DNA of 64,000 nt. It comes from Nocardioides cremeus. Its GTDB lineage: Bacteria > Actinomycetota > Actinomycetes > Propionibacteriales > Nocardioidaceae. Made by a program: the position numbers and the translations under genes. This document shows, piece by piece, positions 7,653 through 15,724 of the stretch (its first letter is position 1; each line of letters begins with the position of its first letter). Location: assembly GCF_030518195.1 (NCBI RefSeq), contig NZ_JAULSC010000019.1:1-64000 (forward strand). Direction: 5' to 3'. The notes under the pieces were generated by a model. It ran no database searches, had not been told where the DNA came from, and saw nothing but the letters and a program-made list of their open reading frames with translations.

Positions 7653-7778
7653 TCACTCGGTGCGCGGCCCGTTGGCCCACGTGAGCAGGTCGGGCGCTGC
7701 ACCCAGCACGCGCTCGACGCTCACGGTCCACGTCCAGTCGACGCGGACGACCGGCGGCTCGGTGGTCAGGGTGATCAT
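7653..7778 (-). CDS. Small protein (41 aa)
   Basis: MITLTTEPPVVRVDWTWTVS begins a 41-residue frame that has a strong Shine-Dalgarno, AAAGGAGGA, about eight bases before the ATG. The ribosome site is the main evidence that it is expressed; no family was recognised. It lies between dprA and the small paralogues, on the same strand as dprA but about 105 bases beyond its stop. Confidence 0.45.
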   Translation of the reverse strand: MITLTTEPPVVRVDWTWTVSVERVLGAAPDLLTWANGPRTE

Positions 7779-7883
7779 CGGAGGTTCCTCCTTTGTCGGT
7801 TCGGTTGGAGACCTAGGAACTCTCAACAGAGTAGGTGCGGGTTCCGGCCCAAATCGGGTTATCCACAGGCGTCGCTAGGGCCG

Positions 7884-8921
7884 TCATCGGCGGGGTGCGG
7901 AGGCCCCGGCTGCCGGGGTGGGAATCGCGCGCTGCGTGGAACGCACGGGGCCCGGCACGAAGGACTCGTCGAGCTGCTTGGCGCCTCCGTCTCCTCTGGC
8001 AGCGCGGGTCGTGACGTCGGTGATGACGTCCTGGGCGGTGGTGACCATGCTGGCCTGGCCGAGGCGGATCAGCTGGTTCACGCCGGTGGAGGCCGCGCTG
8101 CTCACGGGGCCGGGGACGCCCATGAGGGGTCGGTGCAGGTTCGTGGTCCAGTGGGCGGTGTTGAGGGCGCCGCTGCGCAGCGCGCCCTCGACGACCACAG
8201 TCCCTTCAGAGAGGCCGGCGACGATCCTGCTCCGCGCCAGGAAGCGGGTCCTGGTGGGTCCGGCTCCCGGGGGTGCCTCCGAGACGACGAGGCCACGTTC
8301 GGCGATGGCCTCGAGCAGCTGGGCGTGTGCGGCCGGGTAGGGCCGGTCGACGCCGCCGGGCAGAACGGCGATGGTCGGGCCGTCAGCGATGAGGGCGCCG
8401 CGGTGCGCGGCCTGGTCCACCCCGTAGGCGAGGCCGCTGACGACGGTGTGGCCCGTGGCCGCGAGCTCGCGACTCAGCTCAGTGGCCTGCTGCATCCCGT
8501 AATCCGTCGCGGCGCGAGACCCGACCACGGCCACAGCATTGGCTCCAAGCTGGGTCAGGTCGCCGGCTCCCCTGACCCACAGGCCGACCGGCTCGCCGCC
8601 TCGCTCGTGCAACGCGCCGACGTCGCGGAGGTCCGCGAGGCGGTACGGCCACTCCGGGTCACCGGGGATGATGAACCGGATGCCGACTACGGCGGCCTGC
8701 TCGAGCAGCCTGGCGGAGTCGGCGCGGGCGAGCTCCTGGCCGATGCCGAAGCCCCAGTGGCTCTCCACCTCGCCGGCGGCCTCGAGGTAGTCGAGGACCT
8801 TGACGGCGCCGAGCTCGTCGACCAGCCCGGTGACGCGGAGGTCGCCGGGCTCGATGGCACTGCTCAGCTTGACGCGGGCCAGCCTGTCGGCGTCGTCGAC
8901 GTCGGCGTGCGGGGTGCTCAT
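7884..8921 (-). CDS. dprA: DNA-processing protein DprA/Smf
   Basis: 345 residues with the Smf/DprA Rossmann fold: AVAVVGSRAATDYGMQQA (the GSR motif), VVSGLAYGVDQAAHRGAL, LPGGVDRPYPAAHAQLL and FLARSRIVAGLSEGTVVVEG. DprA loads RecA on incoming single-stranded DNA; copies on conjugative elements may protect or convert transferred strands. The start is set by the ATGA overlap with the upstream gene (8918-8921). A decayed second copy of the first 30 codons lies at 9691-9785, so the 5' end of this gene has been duplicated (see findings). Length is normal for the core family without the C-terminal winged helix. Confidence 0.92.
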   Translation of the reverse strand: MSTPHADVDDADRLARVKLSSAIEPGDLRVTGLVDELGAVKVLDYLEAAGEVESHWGFGIGQELARADSARLLEQAAVVGIRFIIPGDPEWPYRLADLRDVGALHERGGEPVGLWVRGAGDLTQLGANAVAVVGSRAATDYGMQQATELSRELAATGHTVVSGLAYGVDQAAHRGALIADGPTIAVLPGGVDRPYPAAHAQLLEAIAERGLVVSEAPPGAGPTRTRFLARSRIVAGLSEGTVVVEGALRSGALNTAHWTTNLHRPLMGVPGPVSSAASTGVNQLIRLGQASMVTTAQDVITDVTTRAARGDGGAKQLDESFVPGPVRSTQRAIPTPAAGASAPRR

Positions 8922-9601
8922 GACGCCTGCTCGTAGGGTCCGAACAGCCAGCAGCGGGCCTCCCAAAGGGTGAGGTCCAAGATCTCCATGTCCGCTACGC
9001 CGGCGAGCCGGAGCGCTTCCCTCCCGTTGCCCAGGAGGTCCAGTGCCTGCCAGACATCGCAGGATCGCATCAGGAGGTAGACGCGCTCCCCCACCTTCTC
9101 CTCGTCGCCCAGGAGTTCGTCGTCGTCACGCGAGAACTCGAAGGCCACGTCGGCGCTTAGCCTGTTCAGCAGCTGCGCCGCTTCAACTTGCTCCTGGTCG
9201 CAGCTGGGAGTGGGGCCGGTGAGCCGAGCAACCAAGAGTGCGCTGAGCAGATGCACCAGCGCAGTTGCGGTGTCCCAGGGAACCGCGAGCTCGACTCGCG
9301 AACTCTGGGGATTCTCGGGGTAGTAGGGCTGGCCTGCGTAGTGAACGGCAGCGCAGGCGACAGACTCTGCGAACCCGGTCTCCTGCCACCGGGGAGTTTC
9401 CTGCTGGGGCAACGGAGTGAACGTGCCACCGTCGTCGATGACGAAAACCTGCCCGGACAACAGTTCGACGGTGCGTCGCAGCCGTTCCGCTGCCTCCGAC
9501 CACGTGATGGACACGCCGTGGCGTGCAACATTCCGGGCGACCTCCGCCGCGCTCGCGAGCACCCATTCGTCGACACCCGGATCCGGTGAGGGGTTGGGCA
9601 T
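8918..9601 (-). CDS. Hypothetical protein inserted in front of dprA (227 aa)
   Basis: 227 residues; ATG at 9601 preceded by AAAGGAGA at a good distance, inside a longer open frame whose upstream part shows no coding signal. Acidic and helical (VDEWVLASAAEVARNVARHG; LLNRLSADVAFEFSRDDDEL), no transmembrane segment, no family recognised. Its stop overlaps the dprA start. It is bracketed by dprA 5' sequence on both sides: the intact start at 8921 and the decayed fragment at 9691-9785. It therefore looks like later cargo placed into the dprA operon. Confidence 0.65.
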   Translation of the reverse strand: MPNPSPDPGVDEWVLASAAEVARNVARHGVSITWSEAAERLRRTVELLSGQVFVIDDGGTFTPLPQQETPRWQETGFAESVACAAVHYAGQPYYPENPQSSRVELAVPWDTATALVHLLSALLVARLTGPTPSCDQEQVEAAQLLNRLSADVAFEFSRDDDELLGDEEKVGERVYLLMRSCDVWQALDLLGNGREALRLAGVADMEILDLTLWEARCWLFGPYEQAS

Positions 9602-9690
9602 GACTGGTTCTCCTTTCATGGGCTCAGGCGATCGCTGAGCTGTTTTGGCGTCGTGCCGGGGCCGAGATTTCGCAGTGGCCACCGGGCCTA

Positions 9691-9785
9691 TCCAGTAATC
9701 CGCAGGTCGCCGGGCTCGCTGGCGCTGCAGCATTGACGCGGGCCAGCCGGTCGGCGTCGTCGACGTCGGTGCGAGGGGTGCTCAC
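9691..9785 (-). pseudogene. Decayed duplicate of the dprA 5' end
   Basis: Positions 9704-9784 match 8839-8920 (first codons of dprA) at close to 90 percent by eye, and similarity continues to 9691 (EPGDLRITG versus EPGDLRVTG). The copy keeps a GTG start overlapping the stop of the small gene upstream. A one-base deletion and a TAG stop make it non-coding. It appears to mark the original dprA start before the gene at 8918-9601 arrived. Confidence 0.75.
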
Positions 9786-9937
9786 TCCTCGTCTCCCCAC
9801 AGCAGATCGAGGTCGGGTTCATGGATGACGTCAAGCCGCTTGTCGGCGGCGTAGGCCGCGGGCTCGGGCACAACCAGGCGGCGCAGCTGTCGCTCGGTGA
9901 CGCTGGGCTGCACCGGGGTGTCGTGGTGGTGGTTCAA
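9782..9937 (-). CDS. Small protein with TTG start (51 aa)
   Basis: The frame begins TTG at 9937, six bases after GGAGGA, and reads NHHHDTPVQPSVTERQLRRL to a C-terminal acidic HEPDLDLLWGDEE. Its stop overlaps the GTG of the decayed dprA copy (GTGA), which indicates former translational coupling with dprA. No family recognised. The ribosome site and overlap support it being real. Confidence 0.5.
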   Translation of the reverse strand: MNHHHDTPVQPSVTERQLRRLVVPEPAAYAADKRLDVIHEPDLDLLWGDEE

Positions 9938-9949
9938 TCGCGGTCCTCC

Positions 9950-10978
9950 TCAGCGGCCCGGGGCCGGGCGGTCGGTGACGGGCTGCGTGCCCGGGATGTC
10001 GCGCTGCTGGCCGGGAGGCTTGGGCACGTAGGACTCGTCGAGCTCGCCGGCGAGATCGCGCATCTGGGTCTGGTATCGATCCCACTCGCGGGGGTGGATG
10101 CCGTTCTGCAGGGCGGAGGCGACGACGGCGGCCATGGAGTAGGGCCGGTCGGCGGGCACCTGGTCGAGTGCGCACCAGGCCTTGGCGCCGTCGCCGTGCA
10201 GCCAACTGGCGAAGCCGAGCATGGAGGCCGGCGCCGCGCGGACCTCGTCGGGGGCGCGGCGGGTGAGGTCGTTCCAGAGGGCCATGTGGGAGGTGTGGTT
10301 CTCCCGGCTCATGTCCTCCCAGACCGCGTCGCGGGTACCGATCGTCTCCAGAGCGACGAGCATCCGTGCGCCGTCGACGTCGGAGAGCCGGTTGCCGTCG
10401 GTGTGGAACTGCTCGAGGCGGTCCAGGGCCCAGTCCCGCTCCAGGGCGGGGCTGCTGTCCGCGGCTGCGGCCCGGGCCGCGGGGATCAGCTGGGCGATCG
10501 GCTCACGGTCGCCGACCATGGACGCAGCCAGGGAGGCCCTGCTGGCGGCTGGCTGGGCGGCGCCGGTCAGCACGGTCGCGGCCGCGATCCGTTCAGCGGT
10601 TTCCGGGTTCTGCAGGCCGGTGGAGCCGGTATTGAACTCACGCCACCGCTCGCCGTCGGCCCATACCCGGATGTGGGTGGTGATGCCCACGGTCTCGAGG
10701 CGGTTGGACAGGTGCTGGCTGGCCAGCTCAGCGCTGCGGCGGTCGTCAGTGAAGCAGAGGATCGCCAGGCGCGAGCCGGGTCGGGCGTGGCGGCCGTAGG
10801 GGCCGCTGATGGCGTCCCACACTTCCTCGCGGTCGGCGGCCGTCTTCGGCAGGTCGACGCGGGTGATGGGGAGCCCGGACCGGAAGGGGACGAGGACGAT
10901 CGACTCTTCGGGCTTGAAGCCGAGAACGTGCGGCACTGCGGCGAGCAGCTCGTCCGGGGACTGTACGACGAGATCCAT
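9950..10978 (-). CDS. DUF4192 domain protein
   Basis: 342 residues starting MDLVVQSPDELLAAVPHVLG, then FKPEESIVLVPF, the hallmark opening of the DUF4192 family, which is nearly restricted to actinobacteria and their plasmids. Middle residues hold an alpha/beta core (GSRLAILCFTDDRR). The C-terminal third (ASMLGFASWLHGDGAKAWCA) carries the conserved W-x-G-DGA-AW motif. Biochemical function is unknown. ATG at 10978 is preceded by GGAGGT. It lies 17 bases after ssb on the same strand and is probably co-transcribed with it. Confidence 0.85.
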   Translation of the reverse strand: MDLVVQSPDELLAAVPHVLGFKPEESIVLVPFRSGLPITRVDLPKTAADREEVWDAISGPYGRHARPGSRLAILCFTDDRRSAELASQHLSNRLETVGITTHIRVWADGERWREFNTGSTGLQNPETAERIAAATVLTGAAQPAASRASLAASMVGDREPIAQLIPAARAAAADSSPALERDWALDRLEQFHTDGNRLSDVDGARMLVALETIGTRDAVWEDMSRENHTSHMALWNDLTRRAPDEVRAAPASMLGFASWLHGDGAKAWCALDQVPADRPYSMAAVVASALQNGIHPREWDRYQTQMRDLAGELDESYVPKPPGQQRDIPGTQPVTDRPAPGR

Positions 10979-10995
10979 GGGAACCTCCGACGCGG

Positions 10996-11385
10996 TCAGC
11001 TGGCCTGGGCCGGGCGGGTGGCGCGCTCGATGCGCGCGGAGACGTACTTGAGCGAGACGCCGACTTCGCCGAAGCGGTTGTCGACGACCACGACGTCCTT
11101 GGTGCGCTTCTCGCCGGTCTCCTTGTCCGGCCAGCTCTCGGTGCGCTCGAGGCCGTGGACGAAGATCGGGTCGCCGGATCCGCAGCTGTCGTGTACGTGG
11201 GTGGCGGCGGTGCCGAAGATCTTGACGTTGTGGGCGGTGGGCTCGTCGTTGACCCACCCCCCCTCGTCGTTCTGCGCGCGCCGGTTGACCAGGACCCGGC
11301 AGCTGACGAACGGCTTGTTCTCGCGGGTGTAGAGCAGCTCGGGAGCCTCGGCCAGGTTGCCGGCGAAGGTGACAGTGGTGGACAT
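10996..11385 (-). CDS. ssb: Single-stranded DNA-binding protein
   Basis: 129 residues with an OB fold of SSB type: TTVTFAGNLAEAPELLYT, FVSCRVLVNRRA, AHNVKIFGTAATHV, GDPIFVHGLERTESW and VVDNRFGEVGVSLKY. It lacks the acidic DDDIPF-like C-terminal tip of chromosomal SSB, common in element-borne copies. AGGAGGAAGTC precedes the ATG, and one arm of a 14-bp palindrome touches this Shine-Dalgarno, so repression at the promoter or ribosome site is likely. SSB would coat the entering strand during conjugation. Confidence 0.9.
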   Translation of the reverse strand: MSTTVTFAGNLAEAPELLYTRENKPFVSCRVLVNRRAQNDEGGWVNDEPTAHNVKIFGTAATHVHDSCGSGDPIFVHGLERTESWPDKETGEKRTKDVVVVDNRFGEVGVSLKYVSARIERATRPAQAS

Positions 11386-11393
11386 GACTTCCT

Positions 11394-11439
11394 CCTAGGT
11401 GACTGCGAGACGTCGGAATCGGTCCCGCAGTCACCTAGG
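11394..11439. promoter_or_regulatory. 14-bp perfect inverted repeat in front of ssb
   Basis: CCTAGGTGACTGCG (11394-11407) and CGCAGTCACCTAGG (11426-11439) form a perfect inverted repeat with an 18-base spacer. A weaker half copy, GCGATCACCTGGGC, follows near 11457-11470. The arms are variants of the TAGGTGACTG motif at 505-519 and 17561-17575. The position, abutting the ssb ribosome site, suits an operator. Confidence 0.6.
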
Positions 11440-11539
11440 TCCCATCGGGGTCCCGCAGCGATCACCTGGGCCGAATTTGTTCGGATCCGGCCGTGCTCGC
11501 GGGGAGCTGCGCGTCAGGGGTTCAGTGAGGGCGCAAAGA

Positions 11540-11578
11540 AGCGCCCCGACCGGCTCTCGGGTACCGGATCGGGGCGCT
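11540..11578 (-). terminator. Hairpin terminator downstream of the ParB-C-like gene
   Basis: AGCGCCCCGA and TCGGGGCGCT form a perfect 10-bp stem around a 19-base loop, 55 bases beyond the stop of the minus-strand gene at 11633. There is no long T tract, as is usual in actinomycetes. Confidence 0.6.
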
Positions 11579-11632
11579 GAGAAGGACGCTAGAGGCAGGG
11601 ACCGACACAACTGCGCCGGCCACCGGCTGGGC

Positions 11633-12088
11633 CTACCGCGACGGCCGGCGCCGCGGCGGTCGGTTGCTGAGCTTCTGCGGCGGAGGAGGCAGGTCGCGCC
11701 CGAGCCGCCGGCGGGAATCCTCGGCGGCGGCGATCACTGCTTCCTGGGCGAACGCGGAGCGGGCAAGCATCCGGCCTAGTTCCTGGCGGTCGGCCACGAG
11801 CGCGTCTTCGACCGCTTCGATGGTCGAGGCCGGCAGGTCGTGCTTCTTGTTGAAGCTCTTGCGGGTCACCCTGACCAGGGCGGGGTGCTTCTCGCCCGCG
11901 GCCGCGAGCTCGGCCCGCTGCTGTGGTGAGCGCCGGGCGTGCAGCTCGAGCGCCTGGGCGAGCCAGCCGACGAACGAGCCGGGCGAGTCGGCGTCGGTGT
12001 CCAGGTCTGCGATGTAGGCCGATCGTGCGAGGTCCCACACGCCGGGCTTCCAGTAGATCCCGACCGGGATCGTGGTCTGGCTTGTCAC
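11633..12088 (-). CDS. Possible centromere-binding (ParB C-terminal-like) protein
   Basis: 151 residues from GTG. The segment IYWKPGVWDLARSAYIADLD followed by SFVGWLAQALELHARRSP resembles the short ParB-C/ribbon-helix-helix proteins found near replication and partition loci of actinobacterial plasmids, where W-x-PGV-D-ARSAY is typical. The tail is proline/arginine-rich. It is divergent to the ParB gene at 12400, with a 311-bp shared upstream region, which fits a partition or regulatory role. No parA gene was seen in the window. The family call is by pattern only. Confidence 0.45.
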   Translation of the reverse strand: MTSQTTIPVGIYWKPGVWDLARSAYIADLDTDADSPGSFVGWLAQALELHARRSPQQRAELAAAGEKHPALVRVTRKSFNKKHDLPASTIEAVEDALVADRQELGRMLARSAFAQEAVIAAAEDSRRRLGRDLPPPPQKLSNRPPRRRPSR

Positions 12089-12399
12089 CTGATCACTCCC
12101 CTGGTCTCGTCCGCCTGCGTCGAGCTGCAGCGGCTAACACCAACGCCGCTGCATTCCCGGTCGGGGCCCTGCGCAGCCGTTCCCACTCTCGCTCGATTCC
12201 TTCCGTTCCAGCCAGCTACGAGGTGCAGCTCCGCCGCGCCGCCGCAGCGGAGTCCGCGCCCGTGAGGCCGGGATTTATCCCCACCCTCACCGGGTGCCCA
12301 CCTTTCCACAGGTCCGCCCTGTGCCCCGGTAGGCGTCGGCCCCCGCTGGGAGACTTAGTCCTGTCAGTTCTTTCTATTCTACTCACGGAGGACAGCAGC
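12089..12399. promoter_or_regulatory. Divergent promoter region between the two ParB-like genes
   Basis: No gene is seen in these 311 bases. The right end holds AT-richer TTCTTTCTATTCTACTC just before GGAGGA and the ParB start. TTTCTATTCT (12371-12380) is the complement of an AATAGAAA motif that also occurs upstream of DUF932 (about 14075) and the relaxase (about 17770), so a shared promoter element is possible. Confidence 0.4.
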
Positions 12400-14016
12400 A
12401 TGACCGACACCATCCAGACTCCCGCCGACGAGGCCACCAACGAGGCCACCGACGCCGTCCAGGCCGAGGAGTTCCTGCACCTCGACCCCGCCGACATCAT
12501 CATCGGCACCAACGTCCGGAACGACCTGCGCCCCGACCACAAGGAGTTCCGCAAGTCGATCAAGGAGCGCGGCGTGTTGGAGGCCGTCACGGTCTACCGC
12601 AACGAGGACGGCCAGTACGTCCTGCTGCGCGGCCAGCGTCGAACCGTCACCGCCGCCGACGTCGGCACCCCCACCGGCCTCATCCCGGCCCGTGTCCTGC
12701 CCCAGCCCGACGACGCCGACCGGATCGGTGACCAAATGGTCGAGAACATCCACCGGGCCGGGATGCGCGAGACCGAGATCGTCTCCGGCATGGAGCAGTT
12801 GGCCCTGCTCGGCGTGAGCGCCGCGCAGATCGCGAAGCGCACCAGCATCGACCGCCCCACCGTCAACGCCGCCCTGGCCGTGAGCAAGGCCGGAGAGACC
12901 CGCGCCAAGTACGAGGCGGGCGACCTCACGCTTGAGCACGCCGCGATCTACGCCGAGTTCGAGGACGACGAGGCCGCGATCGACCGCCTGGACCGCGCGC
13001 GGACCTCCCGATGGGGCGACTCTGTCGAGCACGTGGCCCAGAAGCTGCGGGACGAGGCCGCCGAGAGCGCCGCGTACGACGCCGAAGTCGAGCGCATGCG
13101 GGCCGAGGGCCTGCCGGTGCTGTCCTTCGATGAGGCTGACGACGCGGACGGGTCGCTACTGCTGGAGGACATGCGGACCGTCGAGGGCGAGCCGGTGCCG
13201 GTCGACCAGTGGGCCGCACTCGATGGCGTCGCGGTGATCGTCACCGAGGAGTGGGAGTACCCCGAGACCGAGACCGACCCCGAGACCGAGGACGACGAGG
13301 ACGCCACCTACGACGACGAGGCCGAGGCCGTGAAGGTCTACCGGCAGATGTGGGTCGTCACCGACATCGAGGCCAGCGGACTCATCCACCGAAGCCGGGT
13401 CGGACGCACCGACGACGACCTGGGCGACGGCCCCGAGGCTCACGACCCGGAGGCCGACGCCGCCGCCGAAGCCGAGGCCGAGGAGCGCCGCGCGGAGCGC
13501 CGCCGCGTGATCGCCTACAACAAGGCCTGGGCGAGCGCGGAGACGGTGCGCCGGGAGTGGCTGGCCGGGTTCGTGGCCCGCAAGACCGCCCCGAAGGGAG
13601 CCGAGGCCCTGATCTGCGAGGCCGTCGTCACCGGCCACCACTCGCTGAGCAAGGCCATGGACCACCGGCACCCGATGCTCTTCACGCTGCTCGGGATCGA
13701 CGTGCCGACCGGCTACTACGGCGCGGGTCACGGGGAGTGCCACAAGATCGCGACCAAGGCGAGCACGCCGAAGGCCGCGACCATGACCACGCTCGCCGCC
13801 GTCGTCGCCGCGTGGGAGGCCACGACCGGCAAGCACTCGTGGCGCAACCCGACCGCGTGGGACGCCCGCGTGCTCGGCGCGCTCGTGGAGTGGGGCTACC
13901 AGCCCAGCGAGGTCGAGCGGATCCTGCTCGGCGAGGAGCCGCAGCCGAGCACCGAGGACGACAGCGACGCCGCCGCCGCCGAGGCCAGCGACGAGGCCAG
14001 CGACAGCGCCGCCTGA
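12400..14016 (+). CDS. ParB/RepB/Spo0J-family protein
   Basis: 538 residues. ParB N-domain: DPADIIIGTNVRNDL, then LRGQRRTVTAADVG (GERR-like box) and QMVENIHRAGMRETE (ENxxR-like box). Next an HTH region: LLGVSAAQIAKRTSIDRPTV. The C-terminal 300 residues are unusual: a long acidic stretch (ETETDPETEDDEDATYDDE) and a helical region in place of the short ParB dimerisation domain. The ATG at 12400 has GGAGGA at 12387-12392. Element-borne ParB-like proteins act in partition, or as CTP-dependent clamps and nucleases in the leading region. A strong terminator follows at 14036. Confidence 0.85.
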   Translation: MTDTIQTPADEATNEATDAVQAEEFLHLDPADIIIGTNVRNDLRPDHKEFRKSIKERGVLEAVTVYRNEDGQYVLLRGQRRTVTAADVGTPTGLIPARVLPQPDDADRIGDQMVENIHRAGMRETEIVSGMEQLALLGVSAAQIAKRTSIDRPTVNAALAVSKAGETRAKYEAGDLTLEHAAIYAEFEDDEAAIDRLDRARTSRWGDSVEHVAQKLRDEAAESAAYDAEVERMRAEGLPVLSFDEADDADGSLLLEDMRTVEGEPVPVDQWAALDGVAVIVTEEWEYPETETDPETEDDEDATYDDEAEAVKVYRQMWVVTDIEASGLIHRSRVGRTDDDLGDGPEAHDPEADAAAEAEAEERRAERRRVIAYNKAWASAETVRREWLAGFVARKTAPKGAEALICEAVVTGHHSLSKAMDHRHPMLFTLLGIDVPTGYYGAGHGECHKIATKASTPKAATMTTLAAVVAAWEATTGKHSWRNPTAWDARVLGALVEWGYQPSEVERILLGEEPQPSTEDDSDAAAAEASDEASDSAA

Positions 14017-14035
14017 TCGGCTCCACTCCCCCCAC

Positions 14036-14071
14036 CTGAGGGCGGTTCTTCCTGTGGAGAACCGCCCTCAG
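14036..14071 (+). terminator. Hairpin terminator after parB-like gene
   Basis: CTGAGGGCGGTTCT and AGAACCGCCCTCAG form a perfect 14-bp stem with an 8-base loop, 20 bases after the stop codon. A GAATAGAAAACATAGAATG stretch follows directly and probably holds the promoter of the next gene. Confidence 0.8.
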
Positions 14072-14132
14072 TGGAATAGAAAACATAGAATGAACTCAGT
14101 TCGTTTGATCCGCTACCCAGGAGGACCCCGAC

Positions 14133-15137
14133 ATGTCACACGAGATCGAGACCCACGGCACGCAGGCCGCAGCCGTCTTCGCCCGCAAGGACGCCTGGCA
14201 CCGCCTGGGCACCACCGTTCGCGACCGCGCGTTCACCGCCGAGGAGGCCATGAGGCTCGGCCACCTGGGCGGCTGGGACGTGCGCAAGTTGCCGCTCACC
14301 ACCGCCGAGGTCAGCGAGGGCGGCGTCACCGCGATCGAGGTCCCCGGCTTCGCCACGGTGCGCACCAACCCGTTCACCGGCGAGCCCGAGGCGCTCGGCG
14401 TCGTCGGCGGTGGCTACACCCCGCTGCAGAACGAGGACCACGCCGAGTTCCTGAACCTGCTGGCCGACGAGTCGGGCGCGATCTTCGACACCGCCGGGTC
14501 GCTGCGCGGCGGGCGGCAGGTGTTCATCACGATGCAGCTGCCGGACTCGCTCACGGTCGGCGGCACCGACCGCGTCGACCTGAACATCGCCGCGCTCAAC
14601 AGCCACGACGGCTCCAGCGCGTTCCGCATCCTCGTCACCCCGGTCCGCGTCGTGTGCGCGAACACCCAGAGCGCGGCCCTGCGCAACCACGAGTCGTCGT
14701 TCTCGATCCGGCACACCCGCAACGCCAAGGCCGCCGTGCAGGCCGCCCGCGACGCGCTCGGGCTGACGTTCACCTACGTCGACGCGTTCCAGGTCGAGGC
14801 CGAGCGGCTGATCCAGCAGACCATGACCGACACCGCGTTCGATGCCCTGATCCACGCCACGTTCGGCAAGGCCGAGGCGAGCGCGACCAAGCGCGTCCGT
14901 GAGACCGAGCGCCGTCGCCGCTCCCGGCTGCACTGGCTGTTCGCCGACGCCGAGACGCAGGCCGGCATCCGCGACACCGCGTGGGCCGGCTACCAGGCCG
15001 TGGCCGAGTACGTCGACCACTACGCCCCGGTCCGCACCAAGGGCGACGAGCACGCCGCCCGCGCCACGCGGGTTCTCACCAGCGACGACCCCGACCGGAT
15101 CAAGCGCCGCGCCTGGACCGCGCTCGCCCCGGCCTGA
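14133..15137 (+). CDS. DUF932 (phage/plasmid-like) protein
   Basis: 334 residues of the DUF932 family: MSHEIETHGTQAAAVFARKD, AWHRLGTTV, VVGGGYTPLQNEDHAEFLN and RILVTPVRVVCANTQSAAL. These proteins are frequent in the early or leading regions of plasmids and phages; their molecular role is unknown. AGGAGGACCCCGAC precedes the ATG. Preceding gene and terminator show that it has its own promoter. It heads a row of small genes to 16583. Confidence 0.85.
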   Translation: MSHEIETHGTQAAAVFARKDAWHRLGTTVRDRAFTAEEAMRLGHLGGWDVRKLPLTTAEVSEGGVTAIEVPGFATVRTNPFTGEPEALGVVGGGYTPLQNEDHAEFLNLLADESGAIFDTAGSLRGGRQVFITMQLPDSLTVGGTDRVDLNIAALNSHDGSSAFRILVTPVRVVCANTQSAALRNHESSFSIRHTRNAKAAVQAARDALGLTFTYVDAFQVEAERLIQQTMTDTAFDALIHATFGKAEASATKRVRETERRRRSRLHWLFADAETQAGIRDTAWAGYQAVAEYVDHYAPVRTKGDEHAARATRVLTSDDPDRIKRRAWTALAPA

Positions 15138-15154
15138 CCGTCACGCCAGTTCCT

Positions 15155-15194
15155 CCGGTGGCGGGCTGAGACCCCGAGTCCGGCCCGCCACCGG
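15155..15194 (+). terminator. Hairpin between DUF932 and the following small gene
   Basis: CCGGTGGCGGGC and GCCCGCCACCGG form a perfect 12-bp stem with a 16-base loop, 17 bases after the DUF932 stop and just before the AAGGAGGA of the next gene. It could terminate or attenuate transcription, or protect an mRNA end. No T tract. Confidence 0.5.
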
Positions 15195-15213
15195 CCCAAC
15201 CGAAGGAGGAGCC

Positions 15214-15678
15214 ATGACCGACACGACCACCCACACCGACCTCGCCACCGAACAGGTCCGCGCATGGGATCTCCGGCCCACCGACACTCTGGTCGACCCC
15301 GACACCGGCGTCGCGTTCCCTATCACCACCGTGACCGTGGATGAGCCCGCCCGCGCGGGACGCAAGGTCCACATCGCAGCCCTGGTCCTCGGCGGCCGCA
15401 TCCTGCCGCTCAACCAGTTCGTCACCATCGCGAAACGACACAACACCCCGACTGGGACTGCCGCCGACTTCGAGGCCAGTTACGCCAAGGACCGGCACAC
15501 CCTCAGCGAGACGGCCTGCGAGCTGATCGTCATCGAGCACCGGCTGCGCGACGTACGCCGCTGGACCCCCGAGACCGCCCGCGCCCACCTGGACGCGGCC
15601 CTGACCACCGTCGCCACGGCGCTGGACGCCCTGCACGCCGAGCACACCCACCGCACCACCGAACAGGAGCAGTCATGA
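15214..15678 (+). CDS. Hypothetical small protein in the DUF932 operon (154 aa)
   Basis: 154 residues, ATG preceded by AAGGAGGA. A central strand-rich part (VAFPITTVTVDEPARAGRKV, HIAALVLGGRILPLNQFVTI) suggests a small beta fold and the second half is helical (ARAHLDAALTTVATALDALH). No family recognised. The stop overlaps the original ATG of the next frame (ATGA at 15675-15678). Confidence 0.6.
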   Translation: MTDTTTHTDLATEQVRAWDLRPTDTLVDPDTGVAFPITTVTVDEPARAGRKVHIAALVLGGRILPLNQFVTIAKRHNTPTGTAADFEASYAKDRHTLSETACELIVIEHRLRDVRRWTPETARAHLDAALTTVATALDALHAEHTHRTTEQEQS

Positions 15679-15680
15679 CC

Positions 15681-15723
15681 AACCACGACGCAGCTTCAAC
15701 CACGACGCAGCTTCAACCACGAC
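15681..15723 (+). repeat. 17-bp tandem duplication at a gene start
   Basis: AACCACGACGCAGCTTC occurs at 15681-15697 and again at 15698-15714, followed by a partial third copy AACCACGAC (15715-15723). Because 17 is not a multiple of three, the second copy shifts the frame that starts at ATG 15675 into an early TGA at 15726. Removing one copy restores one continuous reading frame into the next gene. Confidence 0.85.
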
Positions 15724-15724
15724 C

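Noticed and set aside
7632..8936. 434-codon plus-strand frame
   Set aside because: Shadow of dprA, which shows the complete Smf fold on the other strand.
9821..11332. 503-codon plus-strand frame opposite DUF4192 and ssb
   Set aside because: Gly/Val/Asp-rich shadow; the minus-strand genes have family motifs and ribosome sites.
15681..15723. Short tandem repeat as CRISPR or iteron
   Set aside because: Only two and a half head-to-tail 17-bp copies without spacers, inside a gene start; a slippage duplication explains it.
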